A stretch of 64,000 nt of DNA from Holothuria scabra (Eukaryota > Echinodermata > Holothuroidea > Aspidochirotida > Holothuriidae): NCBI GenBank assembly GCA_037179385.1, contig CM074187.1, positions 45,108,879-45,172,878 of the forward strand. The letters are read 5' to 3'. Positions within the stretch are counted from its first letter, which is position 1. Each line of letters begins with the position of its first letter. Below are positions 53,655-64,000 of this stretch, one piece after another. Under the pieces are notes generated by a model. The model saw nothing but the letters and a program-made list of their open reading frames with translations, did no database searches and had not been told where the DNA came from. A program made the position numbers and the translations under genes.

Positions 53655-53952
53655 ATTCCAAGCTACCCACATCATACCATCTCTTTATTTACCAGAACTC
53701 TTTCATCAATACACTCCAAGTATTACACTTACATTATCCAACCTCTCTTCTTGCTAGATCCAAATTATATTAGTCCCACTCATTTTGGTCAAAGATCCTT
53801 TTATCATGTCTCTGCCACATTATGGAACAGTTTCCCTCTTCATATCCACCAATCTGAAAGTATCAGCAGTTTTTAAATCTTCTTTTAAAACTCGTTTGTT
53901 TAGTATTGCTGATATGAAGTCTTGTTCTTTCCTCTTATTACACATCTTTTTC
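53655..53952 (+). pseudogene. LINE reverse-transcriptase ORF, degenerate C-terminal fragment
   Basis: Read across frameshifts, the segment resembles the end of a non-LTR retrotransposon ORF2: THFGQRSFYHVSATLWNSFP, then FKSSFKTRLFSIA. This is the same family signature as at 40704 but from a different lineage (RSFYHVSATLWNSLPLHI type). Upstream there is weaker resemblance back to about 53655. Confidence 0.6.
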
Positions 53953-55074
53953 CTCTTTTGGTTTTAAGTTATTTAAAGGATCAGAGTAATTTTCAGTTTC
54001 ATGGCCGTTGCAAAAAGCTTGAGAAGGGTTTTGGCAAGATTTAATAAGAGAACTTTCAGTTTCTCTCACAATACAGAGTCAATGGATGGAATAGTCTATG
54101 GATTCAGGGTAGTGCAAAGTCCCTATCTATGCGATAATGGCAATATTAACAAGTTCATCCATGGATGGCTGTGGTAGAAACTAATTGTGCTAGGCTGATT
54201 TCAGTAGATATATTGGTTTAGTTGTTTCTTTTCAGGGTTTAAACACCAGGGTATCTTATATGGGACCTTGGCCCTGCTTTGCCCTTTATGTTGTGTTGTT
54301 TAATGTTATGTTATGTTGTGTTGATATGCTATGTTATGACTGTCTCCTCTATACCACAGGCCCAAAAGAAATCAAAGAGACTACATTGCCCACTAACAAG
54401 ACCCACAAAATCCCACAAAGTTACTGAACCTGGTTTGGGAATCTATGAGCCCTACTTAAGTTACAGTACCTCATCTATAACTACAATTGAACAGTCTACC
54501 TATGATAAAGAAACCCTTGGCAATGAATGAATGAACCCTTATTCCAGATGGGGCTCTGTCACTTCCTAAACTACCTTCTCTGACGGGCCCTGGCTTTGTT
54601 GCCAAGGGAAATGACTCCAGACTTGCTTTTCTTGGATCTAGTAATTGCCATGTGTTATTCTGCAGTAGATGGGCTATCCAATTGCAGTTACAGGGGAGGT
54701 TAATATTGTAGGAGCAAAACTGATCATAACCTCTTGGGACAAAATATGGAGAGTCAGTTTCAACCAAAAGTAATGCTACCTATTGAGATGAGTAGCCAAC
54801 CAAATTCATCTTTCTATACTGTACCTTACAAGATTGTTAACTTCAACAATTCAAGAACATCTCAACGTGGGTGACACCATCTCAGACAAGTTAAAATGGT
54901 CAACACAGGTCAATTAAATTGCTTCCAAAGCAGGGTCTATATGTCTTCTACAAACAAGTCCTAGAGTGTAAGTGCCTGATAAACTGTTAAATACTAGGGT
55001 ATATACACTTGTGTCTCTGGGAAAAAGTAACACGGAGTATGCTGTTGCCATATGGGGCCCTTATCAGCATCAGG
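53953..55074. other. Intergenic or leader intron, no gene recognised
   Basis: A short TTATGTTG-type low-complexity run at about 54288-54340. No supported exon. Confidence 0.35.
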
Positions 55075-55082
55075 TAACAGAC

Positions 55083-56723
55083 TAGTGTTCGACCGATCAT
55101 CTGTTAAGTAATCGGCATTGGGCCAATTATTCCGTTATCGGTAAATAATCGGCATCGGTAAAATTCTGCCGCTCAACCGATCACTACCACCGATTATTTG
55201 CAAACTGGAAAAAGGGGGTAAATATACTTGAAACTTGCTCTTAATTTCGTTTAAATTCCTGTAAATACTCAATCCTTTAACTTCCCGCCAAAACGGGATG
55301 CATTGATAATCACAAATATATAAATTTTACCCCTGCCATGGGAATGATCTTTTGATGTTTTCCGCTATAACCCAGTAGTATTACTTGGAATTCGATTTAG
55401 AGGTGCATTCAAGATGTATTCCTTGATTTCTCGCAGAAAGCCCCACGTAAGTTGCTGTTCAAACTGTTCTGCACAAAACACATAGTACAGATTACCTAGC
55501 TGCAGTGTTTCACCGTTTTTTCAAACCCCCAAGCTTTGCATACATATCTGTGCACGTTTTGTACACTTAGCACCTAGAATCTTGTGAAGTTCTGTGGTTA
55601 TTACCTTGCATAAATTAAGGCATTCCCAGCATTCCTTCCATAATGTTATTTACGGTAGGACTTAAGCAATGTTGTCATACGACGTCATTGCAAACAAAAA
55701 CAGTAAGGCACGTGGTCTCTTGCAGCAAACTTCTTGGCCCACGCATGCACCAGACTTACGTGCGTGTCCGTTTTTACCGCCAAACAAGGCATAATATTTT
55801 GCTCGGTAACATCATATGCAAAAGATCCATTGCAAAATTTAAATTGGCCACTGCTTCGTGGTTGGTTCAATTGCGTTGATTCCAGGCAGCCAATCACAAC
55901 TCGCGCCTTCACCTATGTGATTTAGTGTGTGAAAATACGTGGTCTCAAAACAAATTTTCACGTTGAGTTTGTGTTAGAACGATTGCGCTTGCAATGCCGG
56001 CTAGCGAAGCCGGGCGAGCCCCATGCTAAATTCACCTAGAAACGGCATCGCAAATCTCAGCGTACGTGGATTTTTCGGGTATCGGACTTATGTGCATTTC
56101 AGTTGCAGATTCTTTTTAAACAAGACAGAAGTTTTGGACGAGAACTGCCAAAAATATACTGGGATATTTATATCGGAAAGGAACCATAGAATACACTATA
56201 GATACTAAGATAGTGTAAGAATACACTATAGACACTAAGATTATCATGATTGCTTTACACATGGGGTTCATTATTAAAAGCGGGAGAGTAGCTACAGTAC
56301 ATTAACGCAACCACAACCGAGTACAGTAAAAGAATGCAATGTTCCGACTTGACTGGGGGATGAAAACTAGACAGAGCATGATGTTGGCCTTAGAACTAAA
56401 TTATCAAAGGGCATGTGACATTGACTACAAACAATTGTACAGTATTAAGGGTTGATTTGTATCTCCACTTTTGAAGTGAAAATATTTCGCCTACAAAAAT
56501 GATATCTCGTTCATGAAACGAACAGAACTATTCCCAATATTTCCATCCTGAACTGGTTATGATAATACGATGCGCACAAAACAAGGGGCACGTACTAAAG
56601 TGACAAACATGTGACTTCCCTCTTTCTAATTATCGGTGATCGGTAATCGGCATTGGGCTGATTGTTAAATTAAATAATCGGTAATCGGGTATTACCGATT
56701 ATAGCATAATCAGTATAACACTA
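55083..56723. mobile_element. 1.64-kb TIR element with 8-bp target duplication
   Basis: The ends are TAGTGTTCGACCGATCAT and, on the other strand, TAGTGTTATACTGATTAT. Clusters of the motif AATCGG lie just inside both ends. The flanking 8-mers are TAACAGAC and AAACAGAC (7 of 8). The 8-bp duplication and TAGTG termini point to the hAT superfamily. The centre (55700-56060) is CpG-richer than its surroundings and has short open frames but no recognisable transposase. Confidence 0.78.
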
Positions 56724-57439
56724 AAACAGACCTCTTGGAAAAGGAAAAAAAGTCCATTTAGAGATTTATCAATTACAGTATACATCCAGAGAGGAAGGTT
56801 TCATGACTGATACCTTACAGAATCACAGGAAAGTAGACAGAGTTATATGCATAAAATCCTAAACAACCCCGAGCTGCCTGACTTCCTACTGGACCATTAC
56901 ATTACGGTCCATGCTCCATGGTTTTGTGGATTTCACACACACTGTTAAAACTTTCCCGAAATGTCAAATGAAGATGAAAATGTCCTTTAAAACAATAAAA
57001 CTACATCTATGCTGATTCAATCAATTCTTAACTTCAATCTGTAGAAAACTTAATCAAATCTCTTCAAGATTTTGCCTTTAATTTGTGATATCATGTTAAA
57101 TCCAAAAACATTTGTTGTTAGTTATTAATCTGTCAAATTTTGCACACTTCATGGAGATTGTCACCAATCAAAGCAAGATTACTTTTCACAAAATTCCACT
57201 CACAGATGCTATAGCTAGCTAGCTAGGCTATATGTTAGACCACAAACTTACTATACATGGACAGAGCACACTGCACTGTACATTGTCGCTACCATACATG
57301 TATGTGAGAAAAAGTACACCAAGCTTGATGGCCATTTGCTACGGTTTTGTGTGAAAGTTTGAACTTGCTCAAGTAGATCAACTGATTTTGAGAGAAAGTT
57401 GAAATATTTTTGAAATAATATCAAGGTAAGGTCAAAGTT

Positions 57440-57602
57440 ACTACACATATTGCAGCATACTATTAGCTCAAATATGATGGATCACTATCAGGCGAATAAC
57501 AGCCTTTCCTCTAAACAGCATGCATTTAGAAAAAATCATAGTTGTGATACACAGTTACTGTCCGTTGTGGACGATTGGACCTCCGCCTTAAATAACCAGA
57601 AT
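57440..57602 (+). pseudogene. LINE reverse transcriptase, 5' part (split by insertion)
   Basis: The frame reads SSNMMDHYQANNSLSSKQHA, then FRKNHSCDTQLLSVVDDWTS and ALNNQ. This is the N-terminal fingers region of non-LTR reverse transcriptases (QHGFRKxxSC-TQLL-xDD). The frame breaks upstream of about 57440, indicating 5' truncation. At 57602 it is interrupted by a 4.6-kb insertion. The frame resumes without a shift at 62221 with KQVDVFILDFEKAFDTVPHE. The copy is clearly dead. Confidence 0.85.
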
Positions 57603-58280
57603 GCAAAAATGCATTGAGGTTTCGATGATAGATTAATGTCCTGTTTCAAAGAGTGCCATCATACACCATTATCTTCTCATTCAAATGTTATACAAGCAAG
57701 TTCAAAAAATAATTTTGTCATTCCACATTCCACATGACCTTTTGACCTCCATAAACGCCATACATAGCTAGAATGACAAACAACAGACAGACAAATGGAC
57801 AAACAACTATATTGAGAGATCACATTTTAAAAGGTTTCCAGACTTTGACCCCTGGAGACCACAGATGACCTTTCATCACTGCCAAAAACTATGGGGACCA
57901 TCGTCTGACCACAGTGCATCCACATACCCAAAAATGAAATCTATCCAAGTTTCCTTGGACCAGCAGTGACCCCAGATGACCTTTGACCTCCATCAATAAC
58001 ATTACATACCATTTCCTGACCATAACCCATCCACATAACAAATATGAAATCTATCAAAGCTACTTAACCTGAGATATCACATAAACAAGGTTTTAAGACT
58101 TTGACCCCTGGTGACCCCAGAAGACCTTTGACCTATGCCAAAAACAATAGGGAACATCTACTGACTATATCACATCCACATACAAAATATGAAATTTATC
58201 CAAGTTTCCTACATTGAGATATCATGTTAATAAGGTTTTCATACTTTGACCCTGATGACGCCAGGTGACCTTTGACCTCC

Positions 58281-60012
58281 ACCAAAAACAATAGGGACCA
58301 CCTCCTGACCATAACACATCTGCTTACTAAATATGAAATCTATTCAAGCTTTCTACCTTGAGATATGGTGTCAACGAGATTTTCAGCAGTTGACCCATGG
58401 TGACCCGAGATGACCTTTGACCTATCCCAAAAATGATAGGTACCATCTACTGACTATAACACATCCACATAACAAATATGAAATCTATCAAAGCTACTTA
58501 ACCTGAGATATAACATAAACAAGGTTTTCAGACTTTGACCCCAGATGACCTTTGACCTATGCCAAAAACAATAGGGAACATCTACTGACTATATCACATC
58601 CACATACAAAATATGAAATCTATCCAAGTTTCCTACATTGAGATATCATGTTAATAAGGTTTTCATACTTTGACCCCCATGATCCCAGATGACCTTTGAC
58701 CTCCACCAAAAACATTAGGGACCACCTCCTGACCATAACACATCCGCATACTAAATATGAAATCTATTCAAGCTTTCTACCTTGAGATATGGTGTCAACG
58801 AGATTTTCAGACGTTGACCCCTGGTGACCCCAAATGACCTTTGACCTATCCCAAAAATGATAGGTACCATCTACTGACTATAACGCATCCACATAACAAA
58901 TATGAAATCTATCAAAGCTACTTAACCTGAGATATAACATAAACAAGGTTTTCAGACTTTGACCCCAGATGACCTTTGACCTATGCCAAAAACAATAGGG
59001 AACATCTACTGACTATATCACATCCACATACAAAATATGAAATCTATCCAAGTTTCCTACATTGAGATATCATGTTAATAAGGTTTTCATACTTGGACCC
59101 CCATGATCCCAGATGACCTTTGACCTCCACCAAAAACAATAGGGACCACCTCCTGACCATAACACATCCGCAAACTAAATATGAAATCTATTCAAGCTTT
59201 CTACCTTGAGATATGGTGTCAACGAGATTTTCAGACATTGACCCCTGGTGACCCCAAATGACCTTTGACCTATCCCAAAAATGATAGGTACCATTTGCTG
59301 ACTATAACGCATCCACATAGTACATATGAAATCTATCCAAGCTTTCTACCTTGAGATATTGTGTTAAAAAGATTTTCAGACTTTGATCCCTGATGATCCC
59401 AGATGACCTTTGACCTATGCCAAAAACAATAGGGAACATCTACTGACTATATCACATCCACATACAAAATATGAAATCTATCCAAGTTTCCTACCTTGAG
59501 ATATCGCATTAACAAGGTTTTCATACTTTGACCCCTGATGACCCCAGATGACCTTTGACCTCCACCAAAAACAATAGGGACCACCTCCTGACCATATCAC
59601 ATCCACATACTAAACATGAAATCTATTCAAGCTTTCTACCTAGAGATATTGTGTTTACAAGATTTTCAGACATTGACCCCTGGTGACCCCAGATGACCTT
59701 TGACCTACGCCAAAACAATAGGGACTATCCACTGACTATAACACATCCACATACCAAATATGAAATCTATCCAAGCTTCCTATCTTGAGATATCGTGTTA
59801 CTAGATTTTCAGACTTTGAACCCTGGTGACCCCAGATGACCTTTGACCCCCACCAAAAACAATAGAGACCATCTACTGACTATAACGCATCCACATACTA
59901 AATATGAAATCTATCCAAGTTTCCTATCTTGAGATATTGTGTTAACGAGAATTTCAGACTTTGACCCCTGGTTACCCCAGATGACCTTTGACCCCCACCA
60001 AAAACAATAGGG
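58281..60012 (+). repeat. 12-unit higher-order block, first copy
   Basis: The sequence from ACCAAAAACAATAGGGACCA at 58281 recurs at 59997 with a constant offset of 1716 bp. Checkpoints at 58521/60237, 58831/60547, 59285/61001 and 59705/61421 all give 1716. Only a handful of substitutions were noticed, for example ACACATCC versus ACGCATCC. Confidence 0.88.
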
Positions 60013-61728
60013 ACCACCTCCTGACCATAACACATCTGCTTACTAAATATGAAATCTATTCAAGCTTTCTACCTTGAGATATGGTGTCAACGAGATTTTC
60101 AGCAGTTGACCCATGGTGACCCGAGATGACCTTTGACCTATCCCAAAAATGATAGGTACCATCTACTGACTATAACGCATCCACATAACAAATATGAAAT
60201 CTATCAAAGCTACTTAACCTGAGCTATAACATAAACAAGGTTTTCAGACTTTGACCCCAGATGACCTTTGACCTATGCCAAAAACAATAGGGAACATCTA
60301 CTGACTATATCACATCCACATACAAAATATGAAATCTATCCAAGTTTCCTACATTGAGATATCATGTTAATAAGGTTTTCATACTTTGACCCCCATGATC
60401 CCAGATGACCTTTGACCTCCACCAAAAACATTAGGGACCACCTCCTGACCATAACACATCCGCATACTAAATATGAAATCTATTCAAGCTTTCTACCTTG
60501 AGATATGGTGTCAACGAGATTTTCAGACGTTGACCCCTGGTGACCCCAAATGACCTTTGACCTATCCCAAAAATGATAGGTACCATCTACTGACTATAAC
60601 GCATCCACATAACAAATATGAAATCTATCAAAGCTACTTAACCTGAGATATAACATAAACAAGGTTTTCAGACTTTGACCCCAGATGACCTTTGACCTAT
60701 GCCAAAAACAATAGGGAACATCTACTGACTATATCACATCCACATACAAAATATGAAATCTATCCAAGTTTCCTACATTGAGATATCATGTTAATAAGGT
60801 TTTCATACTTTGACCCCCATGATCCCAGATGACCTTTGACCTCCACCAAAAACAATAGGGACCACCTCCTGACCATAACACATCCGCAAACTAAATATGA
60901 AATCTATTCAAGCTTTCTACCTTGAGATATGGTGTCAACGAGATTTTCAGACGTTGACCCCTGGTGACCCCAAATGACCTTTGACCTATCCCAAAAATGA
61001 TAGGTACCATTTGCTGACTATAACGCATCCACATAGTACATATGAAATCTATCCAAGCTTTCTACCTTGAGATATTGTGTTAAAAAGATTTTCAGACTTT
61101 GATCCCTGATGATCCCAGATGACCTTTGACCTATGCCAAAAACAATAGGGAACATCTACTGACTATATCACATCCACATACAAAATATGAAATCTATCCA
61201 AGTTTCCTACCTTGAGATATCGCATTAACAAGGTTTTCATACTTTGACCCCTGATGACCCCAGATGACCTTTGACCTCCACCAAAAACAATAGGGACCAC
61301 CTCCTGACCATATCACATCCACATACTAAACATGAAATCTATTCAAGCTTTCTACCTAGAGATATTGTGTTTACAAGATTTTCAGACATTGACCCCTGGT
61401 GACCCCAGATGACCTTTGACCTACGCCAAAACAATAGGGACTATCCACTGACTATAACACATCCACATACCAAATATGAAATCTATCCAAGCTTCCTATC
61501 TTGAGATATCGTGTTACTAGATTTTCAGACTTTGAACCCTGGTGACCCCAGATGACCTTTGACCCCCACCAAAAACAATAGAGACCATCTACTGACTATA
61601 ACGCATCCACATACTAAATATGAAATCTATCCAAGTTTCCTATCTTGAGATATTGTGTTAACGAGAATTTCAGACTTTGACCCCTGGTTACCCCAGATGA
61701 CCTTTGACCCCCACCAAAAACAATAGGG
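59997..61728 (+). repeat. 12-unit higher-order block, second copy
   Basis: Second copy of the block at 58281-60012, diverging again after CAATAGGGACCA near 61731. A shorter internal periodicity of 424 bp (three units) is visible in both copies, for example 58441 versus 58865. Confidence 0.88.
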
Positions 61729-62109
61729 ACCATCTATTGACCATAACGCATCCACATACTAAATCTGAAATCTATCCAAATTTTCTATCTTGAGATATTG
61801 TGTTAACGAGATTTTAAGATGTTGACACCTGGTGACCCCAGATGACCTTTGAACTACCCAAAAAACGATAGGGACCATCTACTGACTATAACGCATCCAC
61901 ATACCAAATATGAAATCTATTCAAGCTTCCTATCCTGAGATATTGTGTTAACAAGGTTTTCAGACTTTGACCCCTGGTGACCCCAGGTGACCTTTGACCC
62001 CCACCAAAAACAATAGGGTTCTTCCTCTCAATATGGCGCATCTATGTACCAAGTTTGAAAACTGTCACACATTCCTATCTTGAGATATCGTGTTAACAAG
62101 CAAAGTGTC

Positions 62110-62175
62110 ACAAACACACACACATACACACACATGCACACACACACACATACATACATACATACATACACACAC
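62110..62175. repeat. CA / CATA microsatellite
   Basis: An ACAC run with interspersed ACAT units, grading into CATACATACATACATA. It lies between the tandem array and the 3' hairpin, as in pearl-type elements. The Thr/His-rich frame that reads through it is not a genuine protein. Confidence 0.9.
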
Positions 62176-62220
62176 GCCATCATGATTGCATTGGTTTCTC
62201 CTATCAATGAAACCAAAAAT

Positions 62221-63315
62221 AAACAAGTTGATGTCTTCATCCTGGACTTTGAGAAGGCTTTTGATACAGTTCCTCATGAACTACTTAAGACGAAGTTTTT
62301 CTCCTTGGGGGTGTCTAGGCAAGTCATAAATTGGATTGATAACTTTCTTACTGACCGTTCACAATCAGTTGTTGTTAATGGTACTAGGTCTGCTTCTGCT
62401 CCAGTCCTTTCCGGTGTTCCTCAAGGGTCTGTCCTTGGTCCAGTACTTTTCTTGTCTTATATTAATGATATTGCCAGTGCTGCTTCTTCTGAAGTTAGGT
62501 TGTTTGCTGATGACTGTGTTTGCTATGGGGTCATCAATAATCCCAATGACTGCAGTGAGTTACAGAAGGACATTATAAACTTGGGCCAGTGGGCCAAAAC
62601 TTGGGGTATGAGATTCCAACCGGCTAAGTGTAGTGTTATGTCTGTTACTAGGAAGCATAACCCAATAATCTATAATTATACTCTTAATGGGGCTAATCTG
62701 ACATCGGTTGATTCAATTAAGTATCTGGGGGTGACTATCACTAAGAATCTCAGCTGGGGCAAACATATCCAACTTGTTTGTAATAAGGGAAATAAGATCT
62801 TAGGCCTATTACACAGGAACCTCTCATTTTGTTCCAAAGATGTCAAATTGGCGGCCCATAAAGGTTTACTAAGGCCCTTGTTGGAGTATGCTTGTTCCGT
62901 CTGGGATCCACATCAGATTTCACTCCAAGATAGATTGGAGGGAGTACAAAAAAGATCTGCTAGGTTTATATCCAGCGAGTACTCCCGAGAAGTTGGCTTT
63001 ATGACCGCACTCCTCAAAGATCTAGGTCTAGATACTTTGTCTGACCGCCGGAGACGTTGCAGACTTATAATGTTTGCCAAAGGTACTTACGACCAAGCTA
63101 ACATCCCTCTGTCTAATCTGTGTAAACCTACGCGTTGTTCTCGTAACATGCATGCTTTGCACTTTCGCCCCCCCTCTGCTAGGACTAATTGTTTTAAGTA
63201 CAGTTTTGTTCCTAATACTATTCGGGATTGGAATAACCTCCCAGAGAGTCTTATTGCGGGGGCCATAAGTCACCCAAAGCCAGTGGATTTCATTACGAAC
63301 TCTTTGAGGGCCTGA
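62221..63315 (+). pseudogene. LINE reverse transcriptase, 3' part (RT catalytic core to C-terminus)
   Basis: An uninterrupted frame of about 365 codons containing VDVFILDFEKAFDTVPHELL, SGVPQGSVLGPVLF (from about 62410) and the catalytic LFADDCVCYG (FADD at 62503-62514). It continues with the thumb region (FQPAKCSVMSVTRKHNP, IKYLGVTITKNLSWGKHI), YACSVWDPHQ and the C-terminal RDWNNLPESLIAGA to NSLRA-stop. The motifs place it among CR1/Jockey-type non-LTR retrotransposons. The upstream residues of the open frame (62080-62220) belong to the inserted element, not the LINE. The 3' part is intact, so the element was probably young when interrupted. Confidence 0.88.
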
Positions 63316-63390
63316 CTGATCACACGGCACATACACGGTGTATAAATGTCCTTTTGGATGTCTCACCGTCTTGAAGAAGAAGAAGAGAGG
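63316..63390 (+). other. LINE 3' UTR and GAA-repeat tail
   Basis: A short 3' UTR after the stop codon ends in GAAGAAGAAGAAGAG (63373-63387). That is a simple-repeat tail of the kind that terminates CR1-like elements instead of poly(A). A target duplication could not be defined because the 5' end is truncated. Confidence 0.6.
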
Positions 63391-63825
63391 AATATGATAT
63401 TGTTAGCCATTCAAGTTGAACTTTTGTTTAAAATATTACAGAGTGGTCATCAAATCGTAAAAATTATAGCTTCACAGCGGTCATCTTGGTGCGCCTTTAT
63501 TGCCACAGTGAGTGGCGACAATCTACAGATAGTTTGTACACCTTACATGCTCTGCCCACGTATACAGGAAGTCTGTGGTTTAGACTCATTCAGGGCTACC
63601 TCCCTGGTTGACATAGAGCATGCACAGAAACAAATATGCCTGCATGTTAGGTTTTGCACATGCTGACATCTCGCAACTGCACACAAAACGTAGCTGAATT
63701 AGCATCTACACTTGATTGTGATGAAAATGCCTAAAGCACATCTCATCAACTCTGTTGTCAAGCATGACACACTGTTTTTCAACTAAGAGCCTATAAGGTC
63801 TTTAAATATGCTTGTTACCCTCCTT
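63391..63825. other. No feature recognised
   Basis: An unremarkable sequence. The plus-strand open frame up to 63666 has no recognisable domain. Confidence 0.4.
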
Positions 63826-64000
63826 CAAGGAGCAAGTGGTACAGTGGTAATAATAATCTGCATCTTCCAGCCATGAGGTCGTGAGTTCAAGTCACAGCGC
63901 CGACATTAAAATTGTCGTCTAGTTTTCTGGGTTGTAGTTTATCTGCTATCCTTTAATCATAGATGTTAAACTGTGAGCTTGTCTCATGAGACTGGCATTG
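63826..64000 (+). repeat. tRNA-derived SINE (runs off the window)
   Basis: An A box (AGTGGTACAGTGGTAATA) and a B box (GGTCGTGAGTTCAAGTC) at tRNA spacing head the element. They are followed by a non-tRNA body with ATTAAAATTGTC and CTGGGTTGTAGTTTATC. The 3' end lies beyond the window. Confidence 0.65.

Larger units (their letters stand above)
57806..62100 (+). repeat. Tandem array of ~145-bp units with a DR1-like motif
   Basis: About 29 head-to-tail units. A typical unit has GAGATATYGTGTTAACAAGG, TTTTCAGACTTTGACCCCTG, GTGACCCCAGATGACC, CCAAAAACAATAGGGACC and AATATGAAATCTATCCAAGC. By eye, about 27 units have TGACCTTTGACC, most followed by T. Units differ in length by a few bases and some lack the CCTGGTGACC block. 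Confidence 0.92.
57603..62220 (+). mobile_element. Helentron-associated (HINE/pearl-like) element with expanded tandem array
   Basis: A 4.6-kb insertion in a LINE reverse-transcriptase frame. The left end has GGTTTCGATGATAG (57618-57631), matched at 12 of 14 positions by the inverted CTATCAATGAAACC near the right end (62201-62214). Then come ACAGACAGAC-type sequence, about 29 tandem units of about 145 bp, and a CA/CATA microsatellite (62110-62175). A perfect 8-bp-stem hairpin TTGGTTTC/GAAACCAA (62191-62216) lies 4 bp from the right boundary. There are no coding frames and no obvious target-site duplication. The order (subterminal inverted repeats, tandem core, microsatellite, 3' hairpin) is that of HINE/pearl non-autonomous Helitron relatives. 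The assignment is by architecture, not sequence identity. Confidence 0.7.

Noticed and set aside
57806..62100. CRISPR-like or centromeric satellite array
   Set aside because: Units are contiguous without spacers, and the array is bounded by transposon-type ends inside a LINE, so it is the core of a mobile element.
62080..62220. N-terminal Thr/His-rich extension of the reverse-transcriptase open frame
   Set aside because: It is a read-through of the CA/CATA microsatellite and of the 3' end of the inserted element. The true LINE frame on this side starts at 62221.

Overview
The window is AT-rich eukaryotic nuclear DNA. It has spliced genes with GT-AG introns, no operons, ribosome binding sites or CRISPR, and is dominated by small non-autonomous transposons. 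The repeat spectrum suggests a marine invertebrate, perhaps an echinoderm or similar deuterostome: hAT-like elements with CAGTGGCGTAGC ends, several TTAA-flanked MITE families, Helentron/HINE-like tandem-repeat elements and tRNA-derived SINEs. I cannot name the species.

Two protein-coding genes, both on the minus strand, can be assembled exon by exon. Gene 1 (coding exons 24865 down to 12756, probable 5' leader exon at 26820-26850, 3' UTR to about 10986) has 11 coding exons. They join in phase into a 603-residue protein: an MGCAAS acylation-type N-terminus, a Pro/Gln/Tyr-rich low-complexity region with a PPAY motif, coiled coils, a helical central domain, an acidic linker and a basic coiled-coil tail. 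Gene 2 (52917 down to 42504) has three coding exons giving a 150-residue protein with a basic KRQR patch. I recognise neither family. Gene 2 probably has a further 5' non-coding exon that I did not find.

Layout: 1-10.9 kb is intergenic, with hAT-like elements at 2491-3183 and 3253-5046 and several MITEs. 11-27 kb is gene 1, with MITEs in its introns. 27-42 kb is intergenic, with a nested hAT-like element (31362-33123), a 215-bp palindrome and a TIR element carrying a TTAGGG-containing minisatellite. 42.5-52.9 kb is gene 2, whose introns hold a four-element transposon mosaic and two decaying minisatellites. 53-57 kb has a LINE 3' fragment and a 1.64-kb TIR element with an 8-bp target duplication.

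The most striking region is 57.4-63.4 kb. A 5'-truncated LINE reverse transcriptase is split by a 4.6-kb insertion with Helentron-associated (HINE/pearl-like) architecture: subterminal inverted repeats, about 29 tandem units of about 145 bp, a CA/CATA microsatellite and a 3' terminal hairpin. The reading frame of the LINE is continuous across the insertion. Nearly every tandem unit carries TGACCTTTGACC, which is an almost ideal DR1 nuclear-receptor site in reverse orientation. The array also has higher-order structure, with an almost exact 1716-bp (12-unit) duplication.
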